DNA of 50,241 bases, taken from the NCBI GenBank assembly GCA_030697705.1, contig JAUYPE010000018.1:1-50241 (forward strand), in the 5' to 3' direction. The DNA comes from a bacterium. Lineage in GTDB: Bacteria; Patescibacteriota; Minisyncoccia; Sungbacterales; HO2-52-23. Under the pieces are notes generated by a model. It ran no database searches and was not told where the DNA came from. It saw only the letters and a program-made list of their open reading frames with translations. Position 1 is the stretch's first letter. Each line of letters starts with the position of its first letter. Shown piece by piece: positions 27,416-37,070 of this stretch. Both the position numbers and the translations under genes were made by a program.

Positions 27416-28363
27416 ATGCCACTTTCCTCCGCTTCCCAATTCATAATCGTCAATTATCACTACGTTGAAGATCCGCGACCGGATTTTTCCGGTATCCATC
27501 CATGCTCGGTTTCAGAATTTGAACGACAGGTGCGCTATCTGGTTGAAAACTATACCGTTACCTCCGTGCCCGAATTGTTTCGAGCCGTACAGGAGGGGAG
27601 GAGCGGTACCCATGCCGCGATCACGTTTGACGACGGACTGCGGGATCAACTTGAGTACGCGGTTCCCATTCTCCGGAACCATGGCGCTCCGGCTATGTTT
27701 TTTTTCATTACCGGTACACTTGAGGGATTCGTGCCGCTCGCGCATAGGATCCATCTCTTGAGTTCGCGGATGAGCATGGCGGAAATTGCGTACGCGTTCA
27801 ATGCCTTTCTTAAAGAATCATTTCCGGATGTCAGCGAGCGCTATTATATTTCCAGCGATCGGCGTCTCACTGACCGACGGCTCCATGAAGATGTTATGTC
27901 CGCTAATGTGAAAGAAACGCTCATTTTGATACCAAAAGAGATTCGTGACGCTTTTTTCCGTACCGTCGCATCGCATGTGCTTGGCGAGGACGAAGGTGTA
28001 ATTACACGGCGGCTTTTTATGAACGGGGATGAGATGTGGGAGCTGGAGCGGGCGGGATTTGCGATTGGCAGTCACACGCACTATCATGAATCGCTTGAGC
28101 ATCGGGACGAAGCGGCATTTCGGGAAGATACGGCGAAAGCACAGAAAGTATTTTCTCGCTCTCTTGGTAAAACGCCGACGGTCATCTCCTATCCGCACGG
28201 CAGATCAAGTGAGGCGACCAAGAAGGTACTTGAGGAGTTTGATTTTACGCACGGTGTGACGATTGAGCGGCGTAGCGTTACCGCGGAAGATGATCCGTTC
28301 GCCATCCCGCGGTTTGATACGACGGATCTGAAAGTTTTTTTGAATAGTGCGCATGTGTCGTAA
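27416..28363 (+). CDS. Polysaccharide deacetylase (NodB-like)
   Basis: HAAITFDDGLRDQLEYAVPIL; GFAIGSHTHYH; ISYPHGR. Confidence 0.88.
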   Translation: MPLSSASQFIIVNYHYVEDPRPDFSGIHPCSVSEFERQVRYLVENYTVTSVPELFRAVQEGRSGTHAAITFDDGLRDQLEYAVPILRNHGAPAMFFFITGTLEGFVPLAHRIHLLSSRMSMAEIAYAFNAFLKESFPDVSERYYISSDRRLTDRRLHEDVMSANVKETLILIPKEIRDAFFRTVASHVLGEDEGVITRRLFMNGDEMWELERAGFAIGSHTHYHESLEHRDEAAFREDTAKAQKVFSRSLGKTPTVISYPHGRSSEATKKVLEEFDFTHGVTIERRSVTAEDDPFAIPRFDTTDLKVFLNSAHVS

Positions 28364-28529
28364 ATGCTGAACATCGTCATCCGGTTGGCTCATTGCAAAG
28401 CGGTGAATCGCGTGGTATCATCCGACAAAAGAAATAAAAGGATTTACTGTATAGTACCCGGGCATTATGCGCGCGAAAGCAATCAAAATTTTTGTTGAGT
28501 TATAAACTTATCCACTTTTCACAAGAATT

Positions 28530-29429
28530 ATGAAACCTCAAATCACTATTTGTTCAGTTTATCATTCTCCGGCAACCAAAGCATTGCTTGACTTCAATTA
28601 TGAATTTGTGAAAGAACAGAATCCAGACGTCGTGATTAGAACACTTGTAGCCGATAATTCTCCAATCCCCCTGAATAATAATAAACCCTATACTGTCATA
28701 AAAGGGGTGGAATTTCCGACAGATGTTCACCCTTTTTACGGTGCTCCCTATCATCACGGACGGGCGATAAACAATCTTTTACCACACATTAACACGAGAT
28801 TTGTTCTTTTCCTTGATCCCGATGTATTTCTCGTATCACCTCACCCGCTACGCACCATTATAGACCTGATGAAAAAAAAGAATTTAGCATTTTTTGGTAT
28901 TCCTTGGCATCCCATAATACACAGTAGTAAGATTCGCTATTTTCCTGCAACTCATGCTTTTTTTGTGGACAGGGAGAAAATAAAAGATGGACTTGATTTT
29001 GAGCCGCAGTATCATCGTTTTCCCCAAAAGAAACCCAGCATATTACCTCTAAAAATGCAAAAAGCATGGAATCTTTTATCTTTAAAAAAGAGACGATCAA
29101 TAGGAAAATCAAAAGAGACGGGTTATAAGGTCTACGAACAATACCGTCATCTTCCCTATGCAACAGCAGTTTCCGTGATTGATTATACTCCTACGCTTCT
29201 TGATAAAGTGCTTCCCGATTCGTTGTGCTTTATGCCTAAACGAAAAGGCAGTACCACTCCAATAGGATTCAAAGAAACGGGGCATTACGATGCGCGGGGA
29301 AGAGAGTGGCAGGAATTCATGCTAGACGGCGCTCCTTTCTGTTTTCATGTGCGCGGTGGTTCCAAGAAGTTTTTTGAGGATACCGAGAAAAAAATAAGTG
29401 AGCTTGAGCTTATTCTAAAAACTTTTTAG
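28530..29429 (+). CDS. Glycosyltransferase-like protein (GT-A fold)
   Basis: ITICSVYHSPATKALLDFNY; FVLFLDPDVFLVSP. Confidence 0.6.
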   Translation: MKPQITICSVYHSPATKALLDFNYEFVKEQNPDVVIRTLVADNSPIPLNNNKPYTVIKGVEFPTDVHPFYGAPYHHGRAINNLLPHINTRFVLFLDPDVFLVSPHPLRTIIDLMKKKNLAFFGIPWHPIIHSSKIRYFPATHAFFVDREKIKDGLDFEPQYHRFPQKKPSILPLKMQKAWNLLSLKKRRSIGKSKETGYKVYEQYRHLPYATAVSVIDYTPTLLDKVLPDSLCFMPKRKGSTTPIGFKETGHYDARGREWQEFMLDGAPFCFHVRGGSKKFFEDTEKKISELELILKTF

Positions 29430-29434
29430 TTACT

Positions 29435-30268
29435 ATGCGCGTACTTCTTTTTGGCGGCACGGGACAACTTGGTTCTGAACTTTTAGCGCAAGGAACATCA
29501 AAGGGATGGACTATTCATGCGCCATCAGTGGATGAGGTAGATATTCAAAATGTGGAAGCGATAAAAAGGATTATTGCGGGAGCGCCTCCTGATTTGATTA
29601 TCAATGCGGCGGGATATCACGGACTGGCTTCGGCGGAGCGAGAACCCCAAAAAGCTCTCGCAATAAATTTCATTGCCGTGGCAAATATAGCCATCCTTGC
29701 TCAAACCTACCAAATACCATTCATAACTTATTCAACTGGTTATGTCTTTGCTGGTGATAAGGGAGATTGTTATGAAGAAGATGATGTCCCTTGTCCCATT
29801 AACGCTTACGGACGATCAAAATACATGGGAGAATTACTTGCACGGCGCAGCGCTCCCCAACTCGCAACCGTCATACGCACGAGTGTTTTATTCGGAGGAG
29901 AAAGTTTTTTGCTGAAAATTTTAAAGAAGAATAAGAATAAGGTTAAGGTGAGCGACGAGCAAATAATAAGTCCTACTTATGCTAAACATTTGGCGGCTGG
30001 CACAATACAACTTATTGAAAAAAAAGCCCCCGCCGCCATCTATCATCTCGTAAGTGAGGGCGCCTGCTCATTGGCTTATCTTGCCATGGAAACAATTAAA
30101 TTATCAGGATCATCCACTAAGATAATTCCAGTTAATTCGCGCGGATACAGAAAGGGAGTGCATCGTCCCCTTAACTCCTCGTTGCGGAATGTTCGCGCTC
30201 GGTCCCTCGGAGTAATGTTTCCCTCTTGGCAAGGAGCATTAAAAGAATATCTAAAATCTTTATCATGA
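29435..30268 (+). CDS. rmlD: dTDP-4-dehydrorhamnose reductase-like SDR
   Basis: MRVLLFGGTGQLGSELL; LIINAAGYHGLASAEREP; YGRSKYMGE. Confidence 0.82.
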   Translation: MRVLLFGGTGQLGSELLAQGTSKGWTIHAPSVDEVDIQNVEAIKRIIAGAPPDLIINAAGYHGLASAEREPQKALAINFIAVANIAILAQTYQIPFITYSTGYVFAGDKGDCYEEDDVPCPINAYGRSKYMGELLARRSAPQLATVIRTSVLFGGESFLLKILKKNKNKVKVSDEQIISPTYAKHLAAGTIQLIEKKAPAAIYHLVSEGACSLAYLAMETIKLSGSSTKIIPVNSRGYRKGVHRPLNSSLRNVRARSLGVMFPSWQGALKEYLKSLS

Positions 30269-30291
30269 TTATTCTCCATTTTTCTTCTATC

Positions 30292-30337
30292 TTAGATTCA
30301 AGCTTCTAACGCAACAGCGTCAGAAGCTTGAATCTAA
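30292..30337. repeat. Long inverted repeat (16-bp arms plus inner 4-bp stem)
   Basis: ttagattcaagcttct ... agaagcttgaatctaa with inner acgc-aaca-gcgt; no T-run. Confidence 0.8.
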
Positions 30338-30429
30338 GCAATTTAAGAATACTGAATGAAGAACAAGAAGAGAGATTCTCTTTTTTCCTGATGTTCCTTA
30401 TTCTTAATGTATCATTTATCATTTTTCTC

Positions 30430-30750
30430 ATGCGCGTAGGCATTGATCTTGTCGCGGTGAAAAAATTTCTGAAGGTTAAAAAAACGGACTACTGGCGGTG
30501 GAGTCATGTCTTTACCGTCAACGAGTGGGCGTATGCCTTTCGGGATGTTCACAGAGCGGAACATTTGGCTGGGATGTTTGCGGCGAAAGAAGCGGCGATG
30601 AAGGCGTCGGGTCGCATGGGCGTGGAGTATTTGAAATTTTTTGAAGTGCGCCATACCGCTCGGGGGGCTCCTTCTCTGCGTCGTGCGGGTTATCGGGTGA
30701 GTATCAGTCATGACCGAACTTATGCGATTGCCGTTGTACTCGTAGAATAA
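30430..30750 (+). CDS. acpS: Holo-ACP synthase / 4'-phosphopantetheinyl transferase
   Basis: MRVGIDLVAVKKF, FTVNEWAYA, AGMFAAKEAAMKA, VSISHDRTYAIAVV. Confidence 0.88.
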   Translation: MRVGIDLVAVKKFLKVKKTDYWRWSHVFTVNEWAYAFRDVHRAEHLAGMFAAKEAAMKASGRMGVEYLKFFEVRHTARGAPSLRRAGYRVSISHDRTYAIAVVLVE

Positions 30751-30767
30751 GTGACGGGGCGGAATGT

Positions 30768-32411
30768 ATGAAATTTTCGGATCTCCAACAGGAAGTCAGC
30801 GCTCTGGTGGACAAAGGCGAGTCGTCGTCCGCGCCGTATCTTTTGTGCGCCAAAAATATGGATGTGTTTGAGGACGGCACACCCTCCTATGTCCGTACCG
30901 TGCGCGCAGCGTTCCTTGGAAGCTACACCTTGCAAGGACTCGCCGAGGTGTACCGTGCGCGCGGAATTTTTCATAACATTCTCGTACAGGTCTATACGGC
31001 GCCGTACAACCAATTCAGCCAAGAGATCCTCGCGAGTGAAAGCGGACTTCACACATTCAATCCTGATCTCGTGTATCTTTTACTGGATGCCCCCGATCTC
31101 TTAAGCACTACCCACCTGGCGGATCTCATTGCCGCGTTATTAGAGCGGACGCGCGCACAAATTATTATTTTTAATTTCGTCTCCGGTCCGCGCATCGATG
31201 AAACTGCGGTTGTGGAGCGTAATCGGCAATTGGCGGCGTTGTGCGGTGAGAACACGCGGACGCATCTTTTTGATTTTCACTCGTTTCTTGAGCGTATCGG
31301 CAAAGACGCGCATTGGTATACCAAGTATGCCGACTTGGGCGATCTGCGCCTCTCGCCCGCGGCTTTTCCCGCACTCGCCGAATCTTTGCTCGGTTATGCG
31401 GTCGCCCATGCGGGGAATACGAAAAAATGCGCCGTGCTTGATTTGGACAATACCTTATGGCAGGGGATAGTGGGGGAGGACGGTCCGGAAAATATCGTGC
31501 CCGACCGGAAGCTCCAGACGCACCTACTCTCGCTTTTTGAAAAAGGCATCATCCTTGCGCTTGACAGTAAAAATAACGAGGAGGATGCCCTGCCTATTTT
31601 TGAAAATTGTCCCGACATGGTCTTGCGAAAAAATCATATCGCCGCGTGGCGAGTGAATTGGGAGAGCAAGGAAAAAAATATCGCCGAGCTTGCCGAGGAG
31701 CTGAATCTTGGCACTGAAAGTTTTGTTTTTGTGGACGACGATCCGTTTCAGCGAGGTGCGGTACGGACGGCGTTTCCCGAAATCGCCGTCCTATCTCCCG
31801 AACAGATCTATGACTACGCGGGGTTCTGTTCTTTTGCGATTACCGACGAAGACCGTCGGCGCGGCTCCATGTACGCGGAAGAACGCCAACGGCGCGAACT
31901 GAAGGGCTCGCTCCGTACCGAGGAGGATTTTCTCAAAGAGCTTGATTTGCATGTCGTCATGAACGAGGTGTCCGATGAGACGATGGCGCGCGTGAGCCAG
32001 CTTACGCAAAAAACCAACCAATTCAATCTCACGACGCGCCGCTACGGAGAGGATGATATCAGGCGACTTTTGGGAAAGGGGTGGCGGGTGTGGACGATCG
32101 GCGTAACCGACCGTTTCGGCGACTACGGAACGACGGGCGTGGTCATGATTGAACCGCAGAGCGCTGATGAATGGCGCGTTGATAACTTTCTTTTGAGTTG
32201 CCGCGTCCTCGGAAGAAAAGTGGAAGACCGTCTCGTCGCCCATCTCATTGATGCGGCCGGGCGCGCCGGGGTGCGGACGATCCACGCGGAGTATCGCGCT
32301 TCGTCAAAAAATCGGCAGACCGAGTCGTTTTGGGACCGGATGGCATTCACGCGCATAAAAGAAGATAATGAACACACTCTTTACCGCCATGAACTCACCG
32401 TTGCCACATAA
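30768..32411 (+). CDS. FkbH-like HAD-superfamily protein
   Basis: CAVLDLDNTLWQGIVGEDG; ILALDSKNNEEDA; FVFVDDDPFQRGAVR. Confidence 0.92.
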   Translation: MKFSDLQQEVSALVDKGESSSAPYLLCAKNMDVFEDGTPSYVRTVRAAFLGSYTLQGLAEVYRARGIFHNILVQVYTAPYNQFSQEILASESGLHTFNPDLVYLLLDAPDLLSTTHLADLIAALLERTRAQIIIFNFVSGPRIDETAVVERNRQLAALCGENTRTHLFDFHSFLERIGKDAHWYTKYADLGDLRLSPAAFPALAESLLGYAVAHAGNTKKCAVLDLDNTLWQGIVGEDGPENIVPDRKLQTHLLSLFEKGIILALDSKNNEEDALPIFENCPDMVLRKNHIAAWRVNWESKEKNIAELAEELNLGTESFVFVDDDPFQRGAVRTAFPEIAVLSPEQIYDYAGFCSFAITDEDRRRGSMYAEERQRRELKGSLRTEEDFLKELDLHVVMNEVSDETMARVSQLTQKTNQFNLTTRRYGEDDIRRLLGKGWRVWTIGVTDRFGDYGTTGVVMIEPQSADEWRVDNFLLSCRVLGRKVEDRLVAHLIDAAGRAGVRTIHAEYRASSKNRQTESFWDRMAFTRIKEDNEHTLYRHELTVAT

Positions 32412-32649
32412 TGCTCCGCTTGATATCCGCCGCGTACTGGGTGAGATGTTTGGCGTACCTGCCGAATCGTTGAAAGATGAGGATTCACCCGAGACGATTC
32501 CGGCGTGGGATTCGTTCCAGACGCTTATCATGTTTCAGGAGGTGGAGCGGGCGGCGGGTATCTCCTTCACGCTGGACGATATCAAGCGGGTTCGCACGGT
32601 AGGGGATCTGAAAAAAATATTACGCGCTTATCAGGTGCCCCTTCTGTGA
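32389..32649 (+). CDS. Acyl carrier protein
   Basis: ~86 aa; IPAWDSFQTLIMFQEVERAAGISFTLDDI with candidate phosphopantetheine Ser; overlaps the fkbH-like 3' end. Confidence 0.85.
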   Translation: MNSPLPHNAPLDIRRVLGEMFGVPAESLKDEDSPETIPAWDSFQTLIMFQEVERAAGISFTLDDIKRVRTVGDLKKILRAYQVPLL

Positions 32650-32654
32650 TTCAA

Positions 32655-33335
32655 ATGATTCAAAATATGATTCAAAAAACGGAGTGGGAGAATTTTTTCT
32701 CAAACAATAAAGCAACCGAGTGGTACCCGAGCGAGGCGGTGGTGCGGTTTTTGTGCTCATATAGGAAAGAACACGGCTCGTCGGGCGCGAAATTTCTTGA
32801 CCTCGGATGTGGAAACGGCCGTCATGTGTGGCTCGCGGCGAAAGAAGGATTTACTCCCTACGGCATAGATCTCTCCGAGCAGGCGATCAAACTGGCGAAA
32901 GAATGGATGGCGCGAGATGGACTCTCCTACGCGGATCTGCGGCATGGTAGTATCGCCGACCCGCTTCCGTACGCTGATAATTTTTTTGATATCGCGGTGA
33001 GTTACGGCGTGCTTGACCATATGGTCATCGCCGAGGCGCGGCGCGCACTTCAAGAGCTTCTGCGCGTATTGAAACCCGGGGGCGCCATTCTTCTGAAGCT
33101 TGAATCAAACACATCGTTTACGTTTGATTCGTCGCGACAATTCGCAAAAAACGAAATTATTCTTGAGAAGAAAGTGGAAAAAGGCATGGTACAGCATTTT
33201 TTTGATCGAGATGAAGTGGTGGCATTGGTGCGCGATTTCGTCCTCGTCCGGGCATTTCGCGAAGACCTTCGGCGATTTGATGATTTGGAAAAAAACGATC
33301 AGTCGCGCTGGATTTTCATCGGTAAAAAGCCCTAG
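32655..33335 (+). CDS. SAM-dependent methyltransferase
   Basis: FLDLGCGNGRHVWLAAKEGF; LLRVLKPGGAILLKLE; start ATG 32655. Confidence 0.85.
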   Translation: MIQNMIQKTEWENFFSNNKATEWYPSEAVVRFLCSYRKEHGSSGAKFLDLGCGNGRHVWLAAKEGFTPYGIDLSEQAIKLAKEWMARDGLSYADLRHGSIADPLPYADNFFDIAVSYGVLDHMVIAEARRALQELLRVLKPGGAILLKLESNTSFTFDSSRQFAKNEIILEKKVEKGMVQHFFDRDEVVALVRDFVLVRAFREDLRRFDDLEKNDQSRWIFIGKKP

Positions 33336-33442
33336 ACCCCCCTGCATTATAACCATTTCTCCTCTCATTAATGGTCTGACAAAGTTAGATGTTGGAAATC
33401 TCAAAGAGGAGTATGAGGTTTATGCGATAAAATAAAAGCGTT

Positions 33443-35371
33443 ATGAATAACGAGCAGCTCCATCGCAAAAAGGACTCGGCGCGGATTGTGTGGGATTCAA
33501 AACCGCGCCGCGCGCCCAATCCTAAAGACATTGAGTTTCAAACCGCCGAGGTCGTGATTCCGAATCCGGAAGCCGCCGGGCAGCTGCCAGTGTCTTTTCA
33601 AGACAAGCTCCTTGGCGAAGAAGAACTGGACAAGCAGAAAATGAATCGCCTTATCTGGGGCGACAATCTGCTCGCTATGCAGGCGCTTTTGAATCAGGGC
33701 TATGAAGGCAAAATCAATCTCATTTATATTGACCCGCCGTTTGATTCCAAAGCGGACTATTCGCATAAAATTAAACTTGGCGAAACCGAATTTACCAAAG
33801 AGCCCTCGGTGATTGAGCGGCTCGCCTACAAAGACACGTGGGTCGGCGGCACGGACAGCTATTTGGATATGCTCTATCCGCGCCTGCAATTGATGAAACG
33901 TTTACTCGCTCCAAATGGCTCAATTTATGTCCACTTGGATTGGCATGTCGGACATTATGTAAAAGTGATGATGGATGAGATTTTTGGAAAAGATAATTTT
34001 GTGAATGAAATTGTATGGAATTATGTGAGTGGTGGTATTTCAAATCAATTTTTCGCTCGGAAACATGATAATGTTTATTTTTATGCAAAAGATATAGAGC
34101 ACCACATTTTCAATGTGCAGAAAGAGCGTGATGAGGAAAAAATCGCAAAAATAAATAAATCGAAAATCTTCTCGGACGAAAAAGGTGAATACACCTGGTA
34201 TATCCGTCCAGATACAAATCCAAAAGTACCGCTAGGAGTGAAATCTTATCTTGATAAGTTTATGCAAGATGTATGGGATATACCAATTGTGAATCCCCAA
34301 GCGTATGAGCGACTTGATTATGACACTCAAAAACCATTAGCACTGTTGGAAAGAATCTTAAAGGCATCATCAAATGAAAATGATCTCGTTGCAGACTTTT
34401 TCTCTGGTTCCGGTACAACTCTTGCTGTTGCTGAAAAACTCAATCGGCGGTGGATTGGGTGCGAGCTCGGGAAAGTCGGTATACAAGTCGCGCGCGGGCG
34501 TCTGGTGGAGCAAAAATCAAAGCTGTTTCTTATTGAAAACATCGGCAACTACCAGCGCGAGATGATTTATCTTGGCGGAGCGCGGATTTACGAGATGCAG
34601 AAAATTATTTTGAAGCTCTATGGAGCAGAACCAATGGCGAACCGTAAGGATTTGGGCGTGCGGAAAACCGAGGACGGCGCGCTGGAACTCGTCTATTGCG
34701 GTTATCCCGACCGTGCGGTTGCGGCGCATAAGGTGGAGGATTTGGCGATTGAGGCGGCTACGCTTGACGGCGCGGGCTACAAACGACTCGTGATTTTGGC
34801 GTGGGATTATGAATACAATTATGACGAACTATTGCAGACGCGGATAAAAGCCGCCGGAAAGGATTTGAAAACGGAAATTATCAGCCGACAGATTCCGCCG
34901 GACATTTACGAGTATTTGAAACAGGCAAAATCAGAGGAAGATATTGAGCGGCTTTCGGATAAGGTAAAGTTTTTGGAAAAGCCGTATTTGAAATTGCTGA
35001 AACCGAAGGTGGATGACAACTCGGTTACCATCGGCATTGAAAAGTATGTGCTATATGACTTCCCGCTCGGAAATGGCAAGAAAGCGGACGAAGACCGCGA
35101 GGCATTGTTGCATCTCGTCAAGGACAATTTCGCTATCTTGATTGACTATTGGGCGGTGGATTGGGATTACGATGGACTGACGTTCAAAAGCCAGTGGCAG
35201 GATTTGCGCGGTTTGGGACGGAAGACAAAAGTAGTAACAACGGAGAAAGAACATTCTTATCCCTCGACTGTGCTCGGGACAGGCGAAAAAACGGGAAAAC
35301 ATACCATTGCCGTCCGCGTGGTAGATATTTTCGGCAACGATGCGACCGCAACAATTGATATAAAGGCATAA
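33443..35371 (+). CDS. mod: Type III restriction-modification DNA methyltransferase (Mod)
   Basis: LIYIDPPFDSKADYSHKI; VADFFSGSGTTLAVAEKLNRRWIGCE. Confidence 0.92.
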   Translation: MNNEQLHRKKDSARIVWDSKPRRAPNPKDIEFQTAEVVIPNPEAAGQLPVSFQDKLLGEEELDKQKMNRLIWGDNLLAMQALLNQGYEGKINLIYIDPPFDSKADYSHKIKLGETEFTKEPSVIERLAYKDTWVGGTDSYLDMLYPRLQLMKRLLAPNGSIYVHLDWHVGHYVKVMMDEIFGKDNFVNEIVWNYVSGGISNQFFARKHDNVYFYAKDIEHHIFNVQKERDEEKIAKINKSKIFSDEKGEYTWYIRPDTNPKVPLGVKSYLDKFMQDVWDIPIVNPQAYERLDYDTQKPLALLERILKASSNENDLVADFFSGSGTTLAVAEKLNRRWIGCELGKVGIQVARGRLVEQKSKLFLIENIGNYQREMIYLGGARIYEMQKIILKLYGAEPMANRKDLGVRKTEDGALELVYCGYPDRAVAAHKVEDLAIEAATLDGAGYKRLVILAWDYEYNYDELLQTRIKAAGKDLKTEIISRQIPPDIYEYLKQAKSEEDIERLSDKVKFLEKPYLKLLKPKVDDNSVTIGIEKYVLYDFPLGNGKKADEDREALLHLVKDNFAILIDYWAVDWDYDGLTFKSQWQDLRGLGRKTKVVTTEKEHSYPSTVLGTGEKTGKHTIAVRVVDIFGNDATATIDIKA

Positions 35372-35375
35372 TTTT

Positions 35376-37004
35376 ATGTATATCCCAGAAGACATTGATG
35401 ATATTTTGCGAAATAGAGAAAATGAGGTCTTGGAATTTAAAGAAGCCAAGGGTAATTTTGATTCAGGAGATCGATCAGATTGTTGCGCTGCAATCGCAAA
35501 CACAGGCGGAGGGAGATTATTATTGGGAGTTACGGATGCTGGAGATATAGTCGGTACCAAAGTATATATGGGTACTCTTAACAAAATCCCCCATGATGTG
35601 TATCAAAGAATCAGCGTCACAATTCTGGCAGAGGATGTTCTTCATCCGAAAGGAAGAGTGGTGGTTTTTGACATACCGTCACGACCGGTTGGTCGACGTG
35701 TAAAATCAGATGGCCATTATCGCTATCCAATTCGGAAAGGGGAATCCATCGTAGAAATGGACGATGAGGATACAAAAGCAATACTTAATGAAGTGCAGCC
35801 GGATTTTTCTTCCGGCATTATCGAGAGTTTGACCATCGGTGATATTGATGAACGAGCGGTTGATGATTTTAAAAAAAGAATGGCCGAAAAAACAGGCAAC
35901 CACGCGCTTATTAATTCCTCTACGGAGCGGATATTGCAGGACGCAGAGCTTATACGGGGCGGTAAACTCACTCTCGCGTGTCTGGTTTTGCTTGGGAAGA
36001 AAGAGAAGATTGCGGAGTTATTGCCACAGGCAGAGATTATTTACGAATGGCGCAATTCATCAGAACAAATTCACCATGACTCTCGCGTGTCTTGGAGAGC
36101 GCCGTATTTTATTGTTTACGACGATATTTGGCAAACGATTCATGCACGCAATCTCCGCACACCGTACCAGGAGGGATTTATACAGCAAGAGGTGCTGGCG
36201 TTTGACGAGAAGTCGTGTCGTGAAGCTGTTAATAACGCAGTCGCCCATCGCGACTATTCAATTAGCGGGCGTTCAGTTTTTATCTATGCGTCTCCCGAAT
36301 CATTTGCAGTAGTTAGTCCCGGAGGTTTTCCAGAACATATTACGCCAGAAAATATTTTAAAAGCCCCTCCGCACTGGCGGAATCGGCTGATTGCTGAAGC
36401 GCTTGAGCGTACAAAATTGGTAGAAAAATCTGGACAGGGAATAGATATAATTTTTGATGCGACTATCCGGCACGGAAAAGGGCTCCCTGATTTTAGAGGC
36501 ACAGATGCTTATACGGTGCGAATAAACATTCCGTCAAAAGTGAAAGACGCTGAATTCATAAGATTTTTGGAGAAAATTGTCAACGAAAAACAGATTAGCT
36601 TTTCTTTTGATGAAATTTATGAATTAGAGTTGCTTCGTGAGCAAAAAGTTGTCGCAAATCCGCAACACAAAGAAAAATTTTTGAAACTTGGGATTGTGGA
36701 AAAAATAGGCAAAACAAGCGGAACAAAATATATGCTTTCGCATAGGTATTATTCCTATGAGGAAAAGCCCGGTGCATATACAAGAATAAGAGGGCTTACT
36801 CGTGAGCATAAAAAACAGTTAATACTTGCGCATATTAAACGTGAAAGCCACGGTCAGATACGGGATTTTATAGATGCATTTCCTGAATTGAAGCGATCTG
36901 ATATCAATAATCTTCTTCAAGAATTAAAGCATGATAATCTGATCTATCTCGAGGGGAAGACACGGACAGGTGTTTGGAAGTTAGTTAAAAGAGAGATAGA
37001 TTAG
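35376..37004 (+). CDS. AlbA_2 (Schlafen-type) domain protein with HATPase_c_4-like region
   Basis: EVLEFKEAKGNFD...AAIANTGGGRLLLGVTDAGDIVG; REAVNNAVAHRDYS...VSPGGFPEHIT. Confidence 0.87.
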   Translation: MYIPEDIDDILRNRENEVLEFKEAKGNFDSGDRSDCCAAIANTGGGRLLLGVTDAGDIVGTKVYMGTLNKIPHDVYQRISVTILAEDVLHPKGRVVVFDIPSRPVGRRVKSDGHYRYPIRKGESIVEMDDEDTKAILNEVQPDFSSGIIESLTIGDIDERAVDDFKKRMAEKTGNHALINSSTERILQDAELIRGGKLTLACLVLLGKKEKIAELLPQAEIIYEWRNSSEQIHHDSRVSWRAPYFIVYDDIWQTIHARNLRTPYQEGFIQQEVLAFDEKSCREAVNNAVAHRDYSISGRSVFIYASPESFAVVSPGGFPEHITPENILKAPPHWRNRLIAEALERTKLVEKSGQGIDIIFDATIRHGKGLPDFRGTDAYTVRINIPSKVKDAEFIRFLEKIVNEKQISFSFDEIYELELLREQKVVANPQHKEKFLKLGIVEKIGKTSGTKYMLSHRYYSYEEKPGAYTRIRGLTREHKKQLILAHIKRESHGQIRDFIDAFPELKRSDINNLLQELKHDNLIYLEGKTRTGVWKLVKREID

Positions 37005-37070
37005 TTAAAGAATGATGAAAATATGGCTTAAAATAAGGGTGTGAATAAGTTGAAAGTTTAAATAGTTTTT

